Positions 8,091-17,614 of a stretch of 64,000 nt of DNA are shown here, piece by piece. Source of the stretch: DASQZK01 sp963809925 (GTDB lineage: Bacteria; Bacteroidota; Bacteroidia; Bacteroidales; GCA-2748055); contig CAWELH010000010.1 of assembly GCA_963809925.1 (NCBI GenBank), forward strand, positions 434,001-498,000, written 5' to 3'. The position numbers and the translations under genes are program-made. Each line of letters begins with the position of its first letter. Position 1 is the stretch's first letter. The notes under the pieces were generated by a model. The model saw only the letters and a list, made by a program, of their open reading frames with translations. It ran no database searches and had not been told where the DNA came from.

Positions 8091-8487
8091 TATGATAAAC
8101 ACTCATAAATGCGAGTAAATATAACCTTTGCGATGCCCAGGGTAATTTTTCTTTTCAACGATTCGGCATTAACCATGACATACCCGGATTGCCACAGAAT
8201 GGAGTCATACCGGGTACTCCCAGCCCTGTCCATCAATATGTTCCAATTCCACGAGGAGGTCTCCTGCAGTAAGCGAAATTTTCATGCCGGCCCCTGTTCA
8301 TACTACCGATATTCATTTTTTGTACCTCATACATTCTAATGACAAGAACCAGGATGCAGTCAATACAGACATATAAATATAAATGTTTATCAATTGTTTT
8401 TATGTATTCATAAAAAGTCTGTAGCCATAAAGGTAAAATTAACAGTAATTTAAGCTATGATTCAAAGAAATTTTGGAAATTCGCCCC

Positions 8488-8532
8488 GGAAACTTTAATA
8501 CATGGGAAACTTTTTATCGCAATAATGTTTCC
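8488..8532. promoter_or_regulatory. Putative TetR operator overlapping the tetR -33 region
   Basis: GGAAAC (8505-8510) and GTTTCC (8527-8532) form an inverted repeat with a 16-bp spacer, extended by weaker matches on both inner sides. A direct copy of the left half (GGAAACTTTAAT) starts at 8488, 17 bp upstream. The right half overlaps the expected -33 position for the -7 box at 8550, so a bound repressor would block transcription. Autoregulation by the product of the next gene is inferred. Confidence 0.5.
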
Positions 8533-8549
8533 AAATTGATTAAAGTTAA

Positions 8550-8557
8550 TATCTTTG
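8550..8557 (+). promoter_or_regulatory. -7 box of the tetR-efflux operon
   Basis: TATCTTTG matches the Bacteroidota -7 consensus TAnnTTTG. The ATG at 8563 is only five bases after the box, about where transcription should start, so the first message is probably leaderless. Confidence 0.55.
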
Positions 8558-8562
8558 CGGCG

Positions 8563-9177
8563 ATGGAAAATCTAAGTGAAATATTACTTAAAGTTGAGGA
8601 GCTTTTCCTAAAGTACGGCATCAAGAGTGTAACCATGGACGATGTTGCCAGGGAATTGGGGATTTCAAAAAAAACCTTGTATCAGTACGTCGATGATAAA
8701 GCGGATCTGATAAAAAAAGTTATGGAGTTTGAACTGGATAAGAATAAGGAATGTTATTTATCTCTAATCAGCAGGGGAAGAAATGCAATTGAGGAATTAT
8801 TTGAGGTACATAAATATCTGGGGGAACAAATAAAACGATTTAGTCCTTCCTTTGCCTACGATCTCAAAAAGTATTATCCGGAAATCTTAAAACATGTACA
8901 CCAGGTGCAGCGTGAAAACATGACGGATGTCCTTCTCGAAAACATCCGTAAAGGAAAAAAAGACGGTTTGTACCGGGCAGAACTGAAGGAAGAAGTTATC
9001 GTAAAGATCCAGGTATCCCGAATAGAGAGTCTGCATGAAGATAACCTGTTTACCATTGAAGATTTTACCTCTGGTAAGATCTTCAGGGAATTTTTTATAT
9101 ATCACATCAGGGGGATCGCCAACGAGAAAGGGATCGCCATTCTTGAGGAGAATCTGAACAAACTGAAAATAAATTAA
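8563..9177 (+). CDS. TetR/AcrR-family transcriptional regulator of the efflux operon
   Basis: A 204-residue TetR-type regulator. Its N-terminal helix-turn-helix is clear: VTMDDVARELGISKKTLYQY in the first 45 residues. The rest is an all-helical ligand and dimer domain. The ATG at 8563 is chosen over an in-frame TTG at 8473 because the region between them holds a TAnnTTTG promoter element and the likely operator, and because homologues begin shortly before the helix-turn-helix. It is the first gene of a four-gene set (tetR, tolC, MFP, RND) with a 20-bp gap to tolC, so it probably represses its own operon until a substrate of the pump binds. The ligand cannot be read from sequence. Confidence 0.9.
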   Translation: MENLSEILLKVEELFLKYGIKSVTMDDVARELGISKKTLYQYVDDKADLIKKVMEFELDKNKECYLSLISRGRNAIEELFEVHKYLGEQIKRFSPSFAYDLKKYYPEILKHVHQVQRENMTDVLLENIRKGKKDGLYRAELKEEVIVKIQVSRIESLHEDNLFTIEDFTSGKIFREFFIYHIRGIANEKGIAILEENLNKLKIN

Positions 9178-9197
9178 AAATTATTAGTGAAGTCAAA

Positions 9198-10607
9198 ATG
9201 ATAAACACAAAAAAAACGCTGATTGGCTTAGGAGCCTTCTTCCTGACATTTTCTGTTGCTGCACAGGAAAATTCTGATACACTTAAATTTTCACTTGAAC
9301 AAGCTCAGACGTATTCCATTGAGCACAACCGGACGGTTAAAGGTTCCATAATCGATATTGAAGCAGCGAAGAAAAAAGTGCAGGAGACTACAGCAATTGG
9401 TTTACCTCAGTTTTCGGTAACAGCGAATTATCAACATATTTTCAAGGTTCCGCAAATCAGTTTTCCCTTGCAGGGATTTACACAGCAACCTTTGACAACG
9501 AATGGTGAACTTCCGGATCTGCAACAATCCGATGGCCCCGACGGTCCTGGCGGATTAAGCCAGTACCTCTACTTAGGTCCTGCAATACCCCTGGCAACAA
9601 AGGATAATACAACCATTAATTTTACCGCAAGCCAGCTGATATTCAGTGGCGAATACATTGTCGGGCTGCAGGCTGCCAGGATTTTTAAAGAAATTTCTGA
9701 AGACGCCTATGAAAAATCGGAACTTACTACCAAAGAGTCGGTGGCCGGCACCTATTATATGATCCTTGTAATCGGTGAAAACCTGAGGGTTTTAAGTGAA
9801 AGTGTCGAACTTATGGACAAAACCTACGAGGATGTTAAAGGGATGTACCAGGAAGGTTTTACAGAAGAAACGGACGTGGATCAGATTGATATCAATCGGT
9901 CAAATCTTAGAAATATGGTCATCTCACTTAGAGGTCAGAGGGATGTGGCCCTGAAATTGCTGAAGATCCAACTTGGCATTGGATTTGATCAGCCCGTCGT
10001 ACTTACCGACAGGCTGTCGGAAATCATTGAAGAGAGTAATTTTCAGTCACCACTTTCAGACCCATTTGATGTCAGGTCCAGCATTGATTATAAGATGATT
10101 TTAAACCAGGTAAGCATTAACGAAGCAAGCCTGAGAAGAGAAAAATCCAGGTACCTTCCTACTATTTCAGGATTTTATCAGCACCAGGAACAAACCAATG
10201 CGGCAGCATTTAATTTTCAGCCCAAAGACATTGTAGGAATTACTGCCAGCCTACCCATATTTACGAGCACACAACGTATGTCGACGGTAGCCCAGGCAAA
10301 GTTGAATCTTGAAAAATCGATGTTGAATAAAGCTGATGTAGAACAGAATATTTCGTTGGAATACGAAAGTGCAAAAAATGATTTTCAGACTGCTTTGATG
10401 AATTTCAATAATAATAAAAAGAGCCTGGAACTAAGTAAAAAAATATACAACAAGGATCTGGCAAAATTTCAGGAAGGCGTTGCAACAAGCCTTGAACTGA
10501 CTCAAAGCCAGAATCAGTATCTGACGACCGAATCAAATTACTATAATTCGCTGATCTCCCTGTTGAAGGCGCAAGCCAAACTGGACCGGATACTGGCTAA
10601 CAAATAA
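9198..10607 (+). CDS. TolC-family outer membrane efflux protein
   Basis: A 469-residue outer membrane factor. A signal peptide ending SVAAQ (about 1-23) is followed by the two repeated halves of long helices and beta segments typical of TolC. The second half is marked by IVGITASLPIFTS (about 340-355) and the C-terminal helix with ATSLELTQSQNQYLTTESNY. It would form the trimeric channel through which the RND pump expels substrates. It is the second gene of the operon, 20 bp after tetR and 34 bp before the adaptor. A proline- and glycine-rich insertion (about 75-125) lies in the first beta segment region. Family assignment is secure, substrate unknown. Confidence 0.92.
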   Translation: MINTKKTLIGLGAFFLTFSVAAQENSDTLKFSLEQAQTYSIEHNRTVKGSIIDIEAAKKKVQETTAIGLPQFSVTANYQHIFKVPQISFPLQGFTQQPLTTNGELPDLQQSDGPDGPGGLSQYLYLGPAIPLATKDNTTINFTASQLIFSGEYIVGLQAARIFKEISEDAYEKSELTTKESVAGTYYMILVIGENLRVLSESVELMDKTYEDVKGMYQEGFTEETDVDQIDINRSNLRNMVISLRGQRDVALKLLKIQLGIGFDQPVVLTDRLSEIIEESNFQSPLSDPFDVRSSIDYKMILNQVSINEASLRREKSRYLPTISGFYQHQEQTNAAAFNFQPKDIVGITASLPIFTSTQRMSTVAQAKLNLEKSMLNKADVEQNISLEYESAKNDFQTALMNFNNNKKSLELSKKIYNKDLAKFQEGVATSLELTQSQNQYLTTESNYYNSLISLLKAQAKLDRILANK

Positions 10608-10641
10608 AAAATCAATTAACACATATCATAATTTATCGGAC

Positions 10642-11766
10642 ATGAAAATTTTGAATCTCAAAACGGCGGGTTTATTGATGCTTTTTACAATCATATCCTG
10701 CAGCGGTGGTAATAATCAAACAAAAATTACTGAATTGAAGAAGCAACGGGATGCCCTTGATTTACAGATCAAGGATCTTGAAGAGAAATCAATCATAGAT
10801 GATACGGTATCCGAAGCAGCCCTAAATACTCCGAAGGTCATCGCAAAAAAATTACAAACTGAGGAATTCCGTCACTTCATTGAGGTTCAGGGACAGGTTG
10901 ACGGAGAGGAAAACCTGGGCATCAGTGCCAAGACAATGGGAACAGTGGAGGTACTGGAAGTGAAAATGGGAGAAAGAGTAAGTAAGGGACAGGTTCTGGC
11001 ACGACTGGATAATAATGTACTTCAGCAAAATCTTAAACAATTGGAAGATAACCTGAAGTTTGCTACTGAGATGTATGATAAGCAAAAGAACCTTTGGGAT
11101 AAAAAAATCGGGTCTGAAGTTCAATACCTCACGGCAAAAAACAACAAAGAATCCCTGGAAAACAGCATTAAAACCCTGAAAGATCAGATCGATATGACAC
11201 TGATCAAATCTCCCATCAACGGGACGGTAGAATGGGTTGGAATTAAGATCGGACAGGCTGTTTCCCCCGGACTGCCAATTTTGCGCATCATCAATTTCAG
11301 TTCTGTTAAGGTGGTGGCTGAGGTTTCCGAATTCTACTCTTCCAAAATTAACAAGGGTGACGAAGTTGAGATCGAATTTCCTGATCTGCAGCGGAAGATC
11401 ACCGCAAAAATCACCTCTGCAAGTAAATATATCAATCCACAGAACAGGACCTTCGAGATTGAAGCGAGACTCAATCCGGAAACTGACCATTTCAAAGCCA
11501 ATATGGTTGCGGTGTTGAGAATCAATGATTACAAAGCGGCAAATGCGCTGGTCGTCCCTATAAATCTCATCCAAAGTGACAATACCGGTAACTATGTGAT
11601 GCTGGCTGAAAGTGGAAATCAGACAGCAATGGCCAGGAAAGTTATGGTAAGTACTGGTCAGAGTTACAACGGAATGGTAGAAATTACCGATGGTTTAAAA
11701 GCAGGGGATCAACTAATCACCTCCGGACAGATCAACTTGCAGGACGGAGAAACCATCAGGTTATAA
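10642..11766 (+). CDS. RND efflux periplasmic adaptor (membrane fusion protein), lipoprotein
   Basis: A 374-residue HlyD/AcrA-type adaptor. It begins with a lipoprotein signal ending IISC (Cys20), so it is tethered to the membrane by lipid. Next comes a short coiled coil (about 28-50), the first half of the lipoyl domain with GTVEVLEVKMGERVSKGQVL (about 97-116), a hairpin of helices (about 125-180), the second half with LIKSPINGTVEWVGIKIGQA, and beta-barrel and membrane-proximal domains. It joins the inner membrane pump to the TolC channel. The gene lies 21 bp upstream of the RND gene. The assignment is clear. Confidence 0.93.
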   Translation: MKILNLKTAGLLMLFTIISCSGGNNQTKITELKKQRDALDLQIKDLEEKSIIDDTVSEAALNTPKVIAKKLQTEEFRHFIEVQGQVDGEENLGISAKTMGTVEVLEVKMGERVSKGQVLARLDNNVLQQNLKQLEDNLKFATEMYDKQKNLWDKKIGSEVQYLTAKNNKESLENSIKTLKDQIDMTLIKSPINGTVEWVGIKIGQAVSPGLPILRIINFSSVKVVAEVSEFYSSKINKGDEVEIEFPDLQRKITAKITSASKYINPQNRTFEIEARLNPETDHFKANMVAVLRINDYKAANALVVPINLIQSDNTGNYVMLAESGNQTAMARKVMVSTGQSYNGMVEITDGLKAGDQLITSGQINLQDGETIRL

Positions 11767-11787
11767 ATCAGGGTAAAGTCATATCAG

Positions 11788-14700
11788 ATGGAACAAAAGT
11801 TTAAAGAATTCAAAGCAACAAGCTGGTCGATTGACAACAAAACCAGTATATACGTACTTGCCTTAATCATAGCTGTTTTCGGTATATTCAGTTACAAAAA
11901 CATTCCGAAGGAACAGATACCGGACATTGTTATTCCATATATTATTGTCAATACATTTTATCCCGGTACCTCACCTGAGGATATGGAAAACCTTGTTACG
12001 CGGCCCCTTGAAACGAACATGAAATCAATCAGCGGGGTGAAGGTCATAAACAGCACTTCAGTTCAGGACTTCTCTTCCATCGTCGTTGAGTTTAATCCTG
12101 ATGTTGAAATCCCTGACGCCAAGCAAAAAGTTAAGGATGAGGTTGATAAAACCAAGAGCGATTTGCCCAATGATCTGCCCAATGATCCGGATGTCAGGGA
12201 TATTGATTTTTCCGACATTCCAATCATGTATATTAATCTTTCGGGAAACTACAACCTGGAAAAATTAAAAAAATATGCAGATCTCCTGCAAGACAGGATT
12301 GAAGGCTTGCCGGAGATTACCAGGGTCGATATCGTAGGGGCACTTGACCGGGAAATTCAGGTTAACCTCGACATGTTTAAAATGCAGGCAGCTGGTCTGA
12401 CGTTGAACGATGTCGACAGGATGGTGGCATCTGAAAATCTCACGATATCGGGGGGTAGCGTCGATATGCAGGGTATGGAAAGGACGGTTCGTATCGTGGG
12501 TGAATTCAAGGATCTTGACGCACTGAGAAATCTCGTCATCATATCATCAACGGGAGCTAAAGTTTATCTGAAGGATGTTGCGGATGTCAGGGATGCGTAT
12601 GGTGATCGGGACAGTTATGCCAGGCTTGATGGTCTCAATGTAATTACCATAAATGTGATCAAGAAAAGCGGCCAGAATCTTCTGAATGCTTCCGATAAGA
12701 TCAAGGATATTATTACCGATCTGAGAAAAACGAATTTTCCTCCTGACCTGAAAGTCAGTATTACCGGCGACCAGTCGAAATTTACCCGGAACACGTTGAA
12801 GGACCTCAACAATACGATTGTTATAGGCTTTATCCTGGTTACAATTGTGCTGATGTTCTTTATGGGATTTACGAATGCGTTCTTTGTTGCACTGTCCGTC
12901 CCCCTGTCCATGGCTCTGGCTTATATCGTGCTTCCTGAAATCAATTTCACCATGAATATGCTGGTGATGTTCTCCTTCCTGTTTGCCTTGGGAATTGTAG
13001 TGGACGACGCCATTGTTGTGATTGAAAATACACACAGGATATTCAAAAAATCAGGCATGGATATAACGACCTCGGCCAAATTTGCTGCAGGCGAAGTTTT
13101 CGTTCCCATCCTCTCGGGAACCCTCACTACTCTTGCACCTTTCTTCCCTCTTGCTTTCTGGCCGGGCGTTGTAGGTAAATTCATGTTTTACATACCAATT
13201 ACAGTAATACTTGTGCTGTTCGCATCACTGATTATTGCCTATATTCTGAATCCGGTGTTTGCAGTGTCGTTTATGAAACCGGATGAAGAAGAGGTACAGA
13301 CGATGAGTCGCAGGAAAATATATTTTATTACCAGCCTTATTGTCTTGTTTGGTATCATTCTTCATTTTCTTAACGCATTGTTCATCGGCCATCTGATTAT
13401 TTTCATTGGAATACTCTTCCTGTTTCACAATATTTACGGATATAAATGGCTGTTGCATTTTCAACATTTTGTCATCCCTAAAACCCTTAACCGGTATGAG
13501 CAATTATTAGTGTGGATTCTCAAAGGAAGGCGACCATATTATTTATTGGTTAGCCTTACAGCAGCACTCATCCTGACATTTTTCCTCATGGGCGTGACAA
13601 AACCAAAGGTGGTTTTCTTCCCTGACAATGAGCCGAATACCATATTTGCGCTGGTGAAAATGCCCGTTGGAACGAGTGTTGAAGTAACCGATTCTGTCAC
13701 CAGGGAAGTGGAAAACAGGATTATTGGTGTTTTGCAGGAGGATACGTCCATCGTAGAATCTGTATTGTCTAACGTGGCACTTGGAGCCTCTGAATCCCAG
13801 TTTGATCAGGGCAATACGGTTTCGTCAAAAGGTAAAGTGACTGTTAATTTTGTCGAATTTGCAGAACGGAATGGGGAAAAAACGGAACCGTTTATCGGTA
13901 AGTTCCGGGAAGTAGTCAAAGACATTCCTGGCGCTGAGATCAGTGTTTCCAAGGAAAACATGGGGCCACCTACCGGCAAACCCATCAACATTGATGTTAC
14001 CGGCGATGATCTGCCATTACTGGTGCAATCCAGCAACAGGTTGATCCGATTTATTGATTCCCTGAATATTGCAGGTATTGAAGAGCTTAAGACCGATTTT
14101 GATGCAACCAAACCAGAGATACTCATCAGCATCGACCGAGTCAGGGCTAACTCTGAAGGAATTTCAACCGGACAGGTTGGAATGGAACTTAGGAATGCCA
14201 TCTTCGGAAAGGAAAGTTCGAAATATCGTGAAGGAGAAGATCAGTATCCTATTATGCTGAGATATGAGGAAAGTCAGCGTACCAATATAGACCGACTCAT
14301 GAATACCAAGATCACATTCAGAGACATGAATTCAGGACTGGTCAGACAAATTCCGCTTTCATCGGTTGCACAGATCACTTTCCAGAATTCATACGGTGGC
14401 ATTAACAGGAAGGATGCCAAACGTATCATCACTGTTAGCTCTAACGTGCTTTCCGGATACAATGCGAATGAAATCATTGCATCAATCCGAAACAATCTAC
14501 CTTCATTTAATGTACCGGAGGCAGTGAATATTAAGATAACCGGTGAACAGGAGGATCAGCAGGAATCCGCCAGCTTCCTTGGCAGGGCAATGTTCCTGTC
14601 CCTGTGTCTCATCATGTTTATCCTGATCACGCAGTTCCAGTCCATTTCGAAACCGATCATCATCATCACGGAAGTCATTTTCAGTATTATCGGTGTGCTT

Positions 14701-15183
14701 CTCGGATTCATGATTTTCAAGATGCCGATCTCCATCTCAATGACAGGAATGGGGATGGTAGCACTTGCCGGTATCGTTGTGAGAAACGGGATATTGCTCG
14801 TAGAGTTTACCGATAACCTGATTGCGCGCGGGCATAAAACCAAGGAGGCTATTATTGAGGCCGGGAAGACACGTATTACACCAATCATGCTGACGGCAAC
14901 TGCCGCCATCCTCGGTATGCTGCCTCTCGCAATTGGCTTTAATATTGATTTCATTGGTCTGTTTGCCCATCTGAAGCCGAATATATATTTTGGCGGTGAG
15001 AATGTGATGTTCTTTGGACCACTGTCATGGACCATTATCTTTGGACTATCATTTGCCACCTTCCTTACGCTGATCTTTATACCGGTTATGTATTTTATTC
15101 TGTATAAAGGGAAAGTAGTCACGAAAAGGAAATTTGGCGGAAACAAAAAGATCAAGGATTCAGATCTCAAGGACCTGGTATAA
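11788..15183 (+). CDS. RND-family efflux transporter permease
   Basis: A 1131-residue proton-driven pump of the AcrB/ACR_tran family. TM1 starts at about residue 20, and the porter motif GTSPEDMENLVTRPLE is conserved. The proton-relay aspartates are Asp406-Asp407 in TM4 (GIVVDDAIVVIENTHR). The TM10 lysine of AcrB (K940) is replaced by Arg999 in GIVVRNGILLVEF. The protein is about 80-100 residues longer than AcrB. Extra length is visible at about 506-560, where two additional hydrophobic segments follow TM6, before the sequence resumes at TM7. It ends the operon, followed by a terminator. Substrates may be drugs, bile acids, detergents or metals; sequence alone does not decide. Confidence 0.93.
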   Translation: MEQKFKEFKATSWSIDNKTSIYVLALIIAVFGIFSYKNIPKEQIPDIVIPYIIVNTFYPGTSPEDMENLVTRPLETNMKSISGVKVINSTSVQDFSSIVVEFNPDVEIPDAKQKVKDEVDKTKSDLPNDLPNDPDVRDIDFSDIPIMYINLSGNYNLEKLKKYADLLQDRIEGLPEITRVDIVGALDREIQVNLDMFKMQAAGLTLNDVDRMVASENLTISGGSVDMQGMERTVRIVGEFKDLDALRNLVIISSTGAKVYLKDVADVRDAYGDRDSYARLDGLNVITINVIKKSGQNLLNASDKIKDIITDLRKTNFPPDLKVSITGDQSKFTRNTLKDLNNTIVIGFILVTIVLMFFMGFTNAFFVALSVPLSMALAYIVLPEINFTMNMLVMFSFLFALGIVVDDAIVVIENTHRIFKKSGMDITTSAKFAAGEVFVPILSGTLTTLAPFFPLAFWPGVVGKFMFYIPITVILVLFASLIIAYILNPVFAVSFMKPDEEEVQTMSRRKIYFITSLIVLFGIILHFLNALFIGHLIIFIGILFLFHNIYGYKWLLHFQHFVIPKTLNRYEQLLVWILKGRRPYYLLVSLTAALILTFFLMGVTKPKVVFFPDNEPNTIFALVKMPVGTSVEVTDSVTREVENRIIGVLQEDTSIVESVLSNVALGASESQFDQGNTVSSKGKVTVNFVEFAERNGEKTEPFIGKFREVVKDIPGAEISVSKENMGPPTGKPINIDVTGDDLPLLVQSSNRLIRFIDSLNIAGIEELKTDFDATKPEILISIDRVRANSEGISTGQVGMELRNAIFGKESSKYREGEDQYPIMLRYEESQRTNIDRLMNTKITFRDMNSGLVRQIPLSSVAQITFQNSYGGINRKDAKRIITVSSNVLSGYNANEIIASIRNNLPSFNVPEAVNIKITGEQEDQQESASFLGRAMFLSLCLIMFILITQFQSISKPIIIITEVIFSIIGVLLGFMIFKMPISISMTGMGMVALAGIVVRNGILLVEFTDNLIARGHKTKEAIIEAGKTRITPIMLTATAAILGMLPLAIGFNIDFIGLFAHLKPNIYFGGENVMFFGPLSWTIIFGLSFATFLTLIFIPVMYFILYKGKVVTKRKFGGNKKIKDSDLKDLV

Positions 15184-15205
15184 AATCTTCCTTATAAACC
15201 ATAGA

Positions 15206-15263
15206 GGGTATCAAACAAAGCAAGCTACCTAGAGCGCCGCTTTTTCGATACCCTTTCTTTTTT
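15206..15263 (+). terminator. Terminator of the efflux operon
   Basis: GGGTATC (15206-15212) pairs with GATACCC (15247-15253) around a 34-nt region that has its own AAAGC/GCTTT stem, followed by TTTCTTTTTTC. It lies 23 bp after the RND stop codon. Confidence 0.6.
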
Positions 15264-15324
15264 CCCGACGATGATGTTGTTTATTTTAGTCCTGATAAAG
15301 ATATGAGACTTGGGGGGATAGATT

Positions 15325-16107
15325 TCAAAAATAAACATACAATCCTATCCCGCTAATGGAACTTGTAGACAGCGATATTGAAGAACTTCCGGGCAAGAAT
15401 ACTACTTCGTCTCCTTCTTCCGGCACCCACACCCTATCGGTTGTAATCGATCCCAGTAGTTGAAGTGAGAATTCACCGGAAATTGATATTTTAGGTGCAA
15501 AAAAGTACTCTAACCCAATGAAAGCGGCAATCTTGCCAGTGTAAACATTACCCCCTTTTTCAACGAAATTATCGGTCGAAAGCGTAGCGTTCTCATAAAC
15601 AAACCTACCATTCACATTCTGACTTGACTGATATAATTCACCATGATAGGCAGATTTTAAAGCCCCGGCTTCGATGCCGTAATAACCTCTGAACCTGGAT
15701 GTGAAGCCTTTGTATTTTTCAATGCCCAAATCAATCCCAAGTGTCAGACTGCTGTATTTTTCTGTATCGTATTCTTGAGGATCAAAGGCATTGCCGGATT
15801 GGTGTGTTCCCAGGCTTGAACCCACTGTAAGACGAGTGCGTATACCTAAATCGTCCCTGACAAGATATTTCAACATTATATAACCAGGATAATTGGAAGA
15901 AAAATAAGGTGATAAATTATGATCCAGGCCCAAAAAATTTCCGAAATATTCAAGGAACGGGTTTGCGGACAGTCCCAAGGCAAGATCGCCTCTTTGAGGA
16001 AGAATGGGCTTGTTCTTTCTAGTTGTCAGTATATTTAACGAATCATCATTCTGAGAAAAAAGAGAGATAGATATGCCCAGCATGATCAGAGAAGTTAGGA
16101 TTTTCAT
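15325..16107 (-). CDS. Secreted protein, probable outer-membrane beta-barrel, function unknown
   Basis: A 260-residue protein with a signal peptide (about 1-18, ending SLFSQ). The mature part shows alternating hydrophobic and polar residues with many aromatics, repeated glycine turns and a C-terminus ending in an aromatic (LYVYF), all typical of small outer-membrane beta-barrels such as the OmpA or PorT type. It is not recognisable beyond that. It is divergent from the lipoprotein gene at 16194, with 86 bp of very AT-rich DNA between them; a shared control region is possible. No enzyme motif was seen. Confidence 0.7.
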   Translation of the reverse strand: MKILTSLIMLGISISLFSQNDDSLNILTTRKNKPILPQRGDLALGLSANPFLEYFGNFLGLDHNLSPYFSSNYPGYIMLKYLVRDDLGIRTRLTVGSSLGTHQSGNAFDPQEYDTEKYSSLTLGIDLGIEKYKGFTSRFRGYYGIEAGALKSAYHGELYQSSQNVNGRFVYENATLSTDNFVEKGGNVYTGKIAAFIGLEYFFAPKISISGEFSLQLLGSITTDRVWVPEEGDEVVFLPGSSSISLSTSSISGIGLYVYF

Positions 16108-16193
16108 GGTTGCCTGATGTTTTTGGATTTATTTTTTTATGGAAATTTAGAATTTTAATTTAAATTTAATAAAAGTTTAGATATTATTAAAAA

Positions 16194-17495
16194 ATGAAGA
16201 GAAACTATATTGTATTCCTGCTTTTGTTTATTCCCATCTTTCATTCCTGTGAAAAGGATGACAGATCAAAAATTATTCTTGGAGATAAAATCTTTCTTAG
16301 GACGGAGATGGCTAGCAATGGTGTAAATTTGTCATGGAACCAACCCTATGTAAAAGGTTTTAGGGAATACAGAGTTTACAGTGTAATCATTGATGAAAAT
16401 GATCAGGGTAGTTACTACTATCCTATTGCTCAAATAAACGAATTTAATACAGTTTCATTCCGCGATTCTACATTTAGCTTAGCCAACACCCTCAGGTACC
16501 GTGTTGACGCTATCGGCGATAACAGTATTGTCCAAAGCAACATTTCCTATATTCATACAGGGCTGAATGTCCTTTCCATTTTTCCAACGGATGCTCTGTT
16601 GATCGAAAGTTTACATTCCATTTTTATACGCGATGATGTTTCCAACAGATTGTACAAGTACGATTATGAAAATAACAGACTGACTGACTCAATTGATATA
16701 AACCCTGGGTCTGGTTTTATGGATATAAACGACAATGGTTTCGGTATCGAAATTTACCTGCCAAACGGTATCGACAAGATTTTAATATATAAAGCAGAGG
16801 ACCTGTCACTTGCTGATATAATAAATGTGGGGCTACATGTTAGCTCTGTTGCTACCAATGGTAAAGGGCTTCTTGCTGCATCGGTTTCCCCGTCTCCATC
16901 GTATGACGATCCATTGCGAATTTACGACCGATCTACTAAAGACCTGATAAGCGCAGGCGGTGACAGGGACCGCACAAGGCTTCAGTTTGTGCCTGGTTCA
17001 AACGATATTTTTGAAATTTCTATGAATATTTATCCTGTCCATGTGGAGCGTTATAATGTAGATGAGGCAGGGATGATCCTTTCCCGTCAGGACGATCCAT
17101 ATCATGGTGACCATCCTCTTAGTCCTTATATCTTCAAAATATCACCTGATGGAATGAGGTTTATTACAAGTAGTTATGGCGCACTCTATGCTTCAACGAC
17201 CATGACATATAGCGGTCAGTGCACCCCGAATGGCAACTGGTACAATGATTTTTGTTTTGAGCCGGAGGCAGATTATATCTACGGCGCTAACGTTGACACG
17301 AAAGCCATTGATATTATCTCTGATGATTCCGGCTTGAAAGTGCAATCATCAATGTATATGTATGGATATCCTGCATTCCTATTCAGGACCGGATCGCAGA
17401 TTATTTCCCTGAACACGATTTCTCCAATCTACAGAGATCAACCGTACTATCTTCGCAGAAAAGGGATTGCTATTGAGAAAATTGATCTGGACTGA
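16194..17495 (+). CDS. Lipoprotein with fibronectin III-like domain and beta-propeller
   Basis: A 433-residue predicted lipoprotein. The signal peptide ends with a lipobox at HSC (Cys19). Residues about 30-115 resemble a fibronectin type III domain, with GVNLSWNQP, EYRVYS and LRYRVDAIGD. The remainder has repeated four-stranded blades with residues such as SNRLYKYDYENN and KSPDG-like turns, suggesting a YncE/TolB-type propeller. It probably sits on the outer membrane or cell surface. It is divergent from a beta-barrel protein. No catalytic motif is visible and the ligand is unknown. Confidence 0.7.
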   Translation: MKRNYIVFLLLFIPIFHSCEKDDRSKIILGDKIFLRTEMASNGVNLSWNQPYVKGFREYRVYSVIIDENDQGSYYYPIAQINEFNTVSFRDSTFSLANTLRYRVDAIGDNSIVQSNISYIHTGLNVLSIFPTDALLIESLHSIFIRDDVSNRLYKYDYENNRLTDSIDINPGSGFMDINDNGFGIEIYLPNGIDKILIYKAEDLSLADIINVGLHVSSVATNGKGLLAASVSPSPSYDDPLRIYDRSTKDLISAGGDRDRTRLQFVPGSNDIFEISMNIYPVHVERYNVDEAGMILSRQDDPYHGDHPLSPYIFKISPDGMRFITSSYGALYASTTMTYSGQCTPNGNWYNDFCFEPEADYIYGANVDTKAIDIISDDSGLKVQSSMYMYGYPAFLFRTGSQIISLNTISPIYRDQPYYLRRKGIAIEKIDLD

Positions 17496-17614
17496 ACCCC
17501 ACAAGTTTGTCAAAGGCATAACAAAGCTAGAATTAACTTCTTTTCATGGCGTGACGGCTGGATTGTTGGCTTGTAATTTCTTACCTTAGCCTATCAATAC
17601 CAAAGCGATCAGTT

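Larger units (their letters stand above)
8091..8562. other. Intergenic region before the efflux operon
   Basis: About 470 bases without a credible gene. The right part holds the control region of tetR: repeated GGAAAC half-sites at 8488-8493 and 8505-8510, an inverted GTTTCC at 8527-8532 and a -7 box at 8550-8557. The left part (8097-8285, minus strand) has two short protein-like open frames separated by a frame change, possibly an old gene remnant, but nothing that can be named. Confidence 0.4.

Noticed and set aside
8097..8285. Two short protein-like frames on the minus strand (26 and about 45 codons) in different frames
   Set aside because: They could be a frameshifted relic, but each is too short, no domain is recognisable and the first has an in-frame stop just before its ATG.
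10852..11574. 240-codon open frame opposite the RND adaptor gene
   Set aside because: Antisense to a clear membrane fusion protein and without any motif.
14556..15170. 204-codon open frame opposite the RND permease
   Set aside because: Antisense shadow of conserved transmembrane segments; no independent start context.
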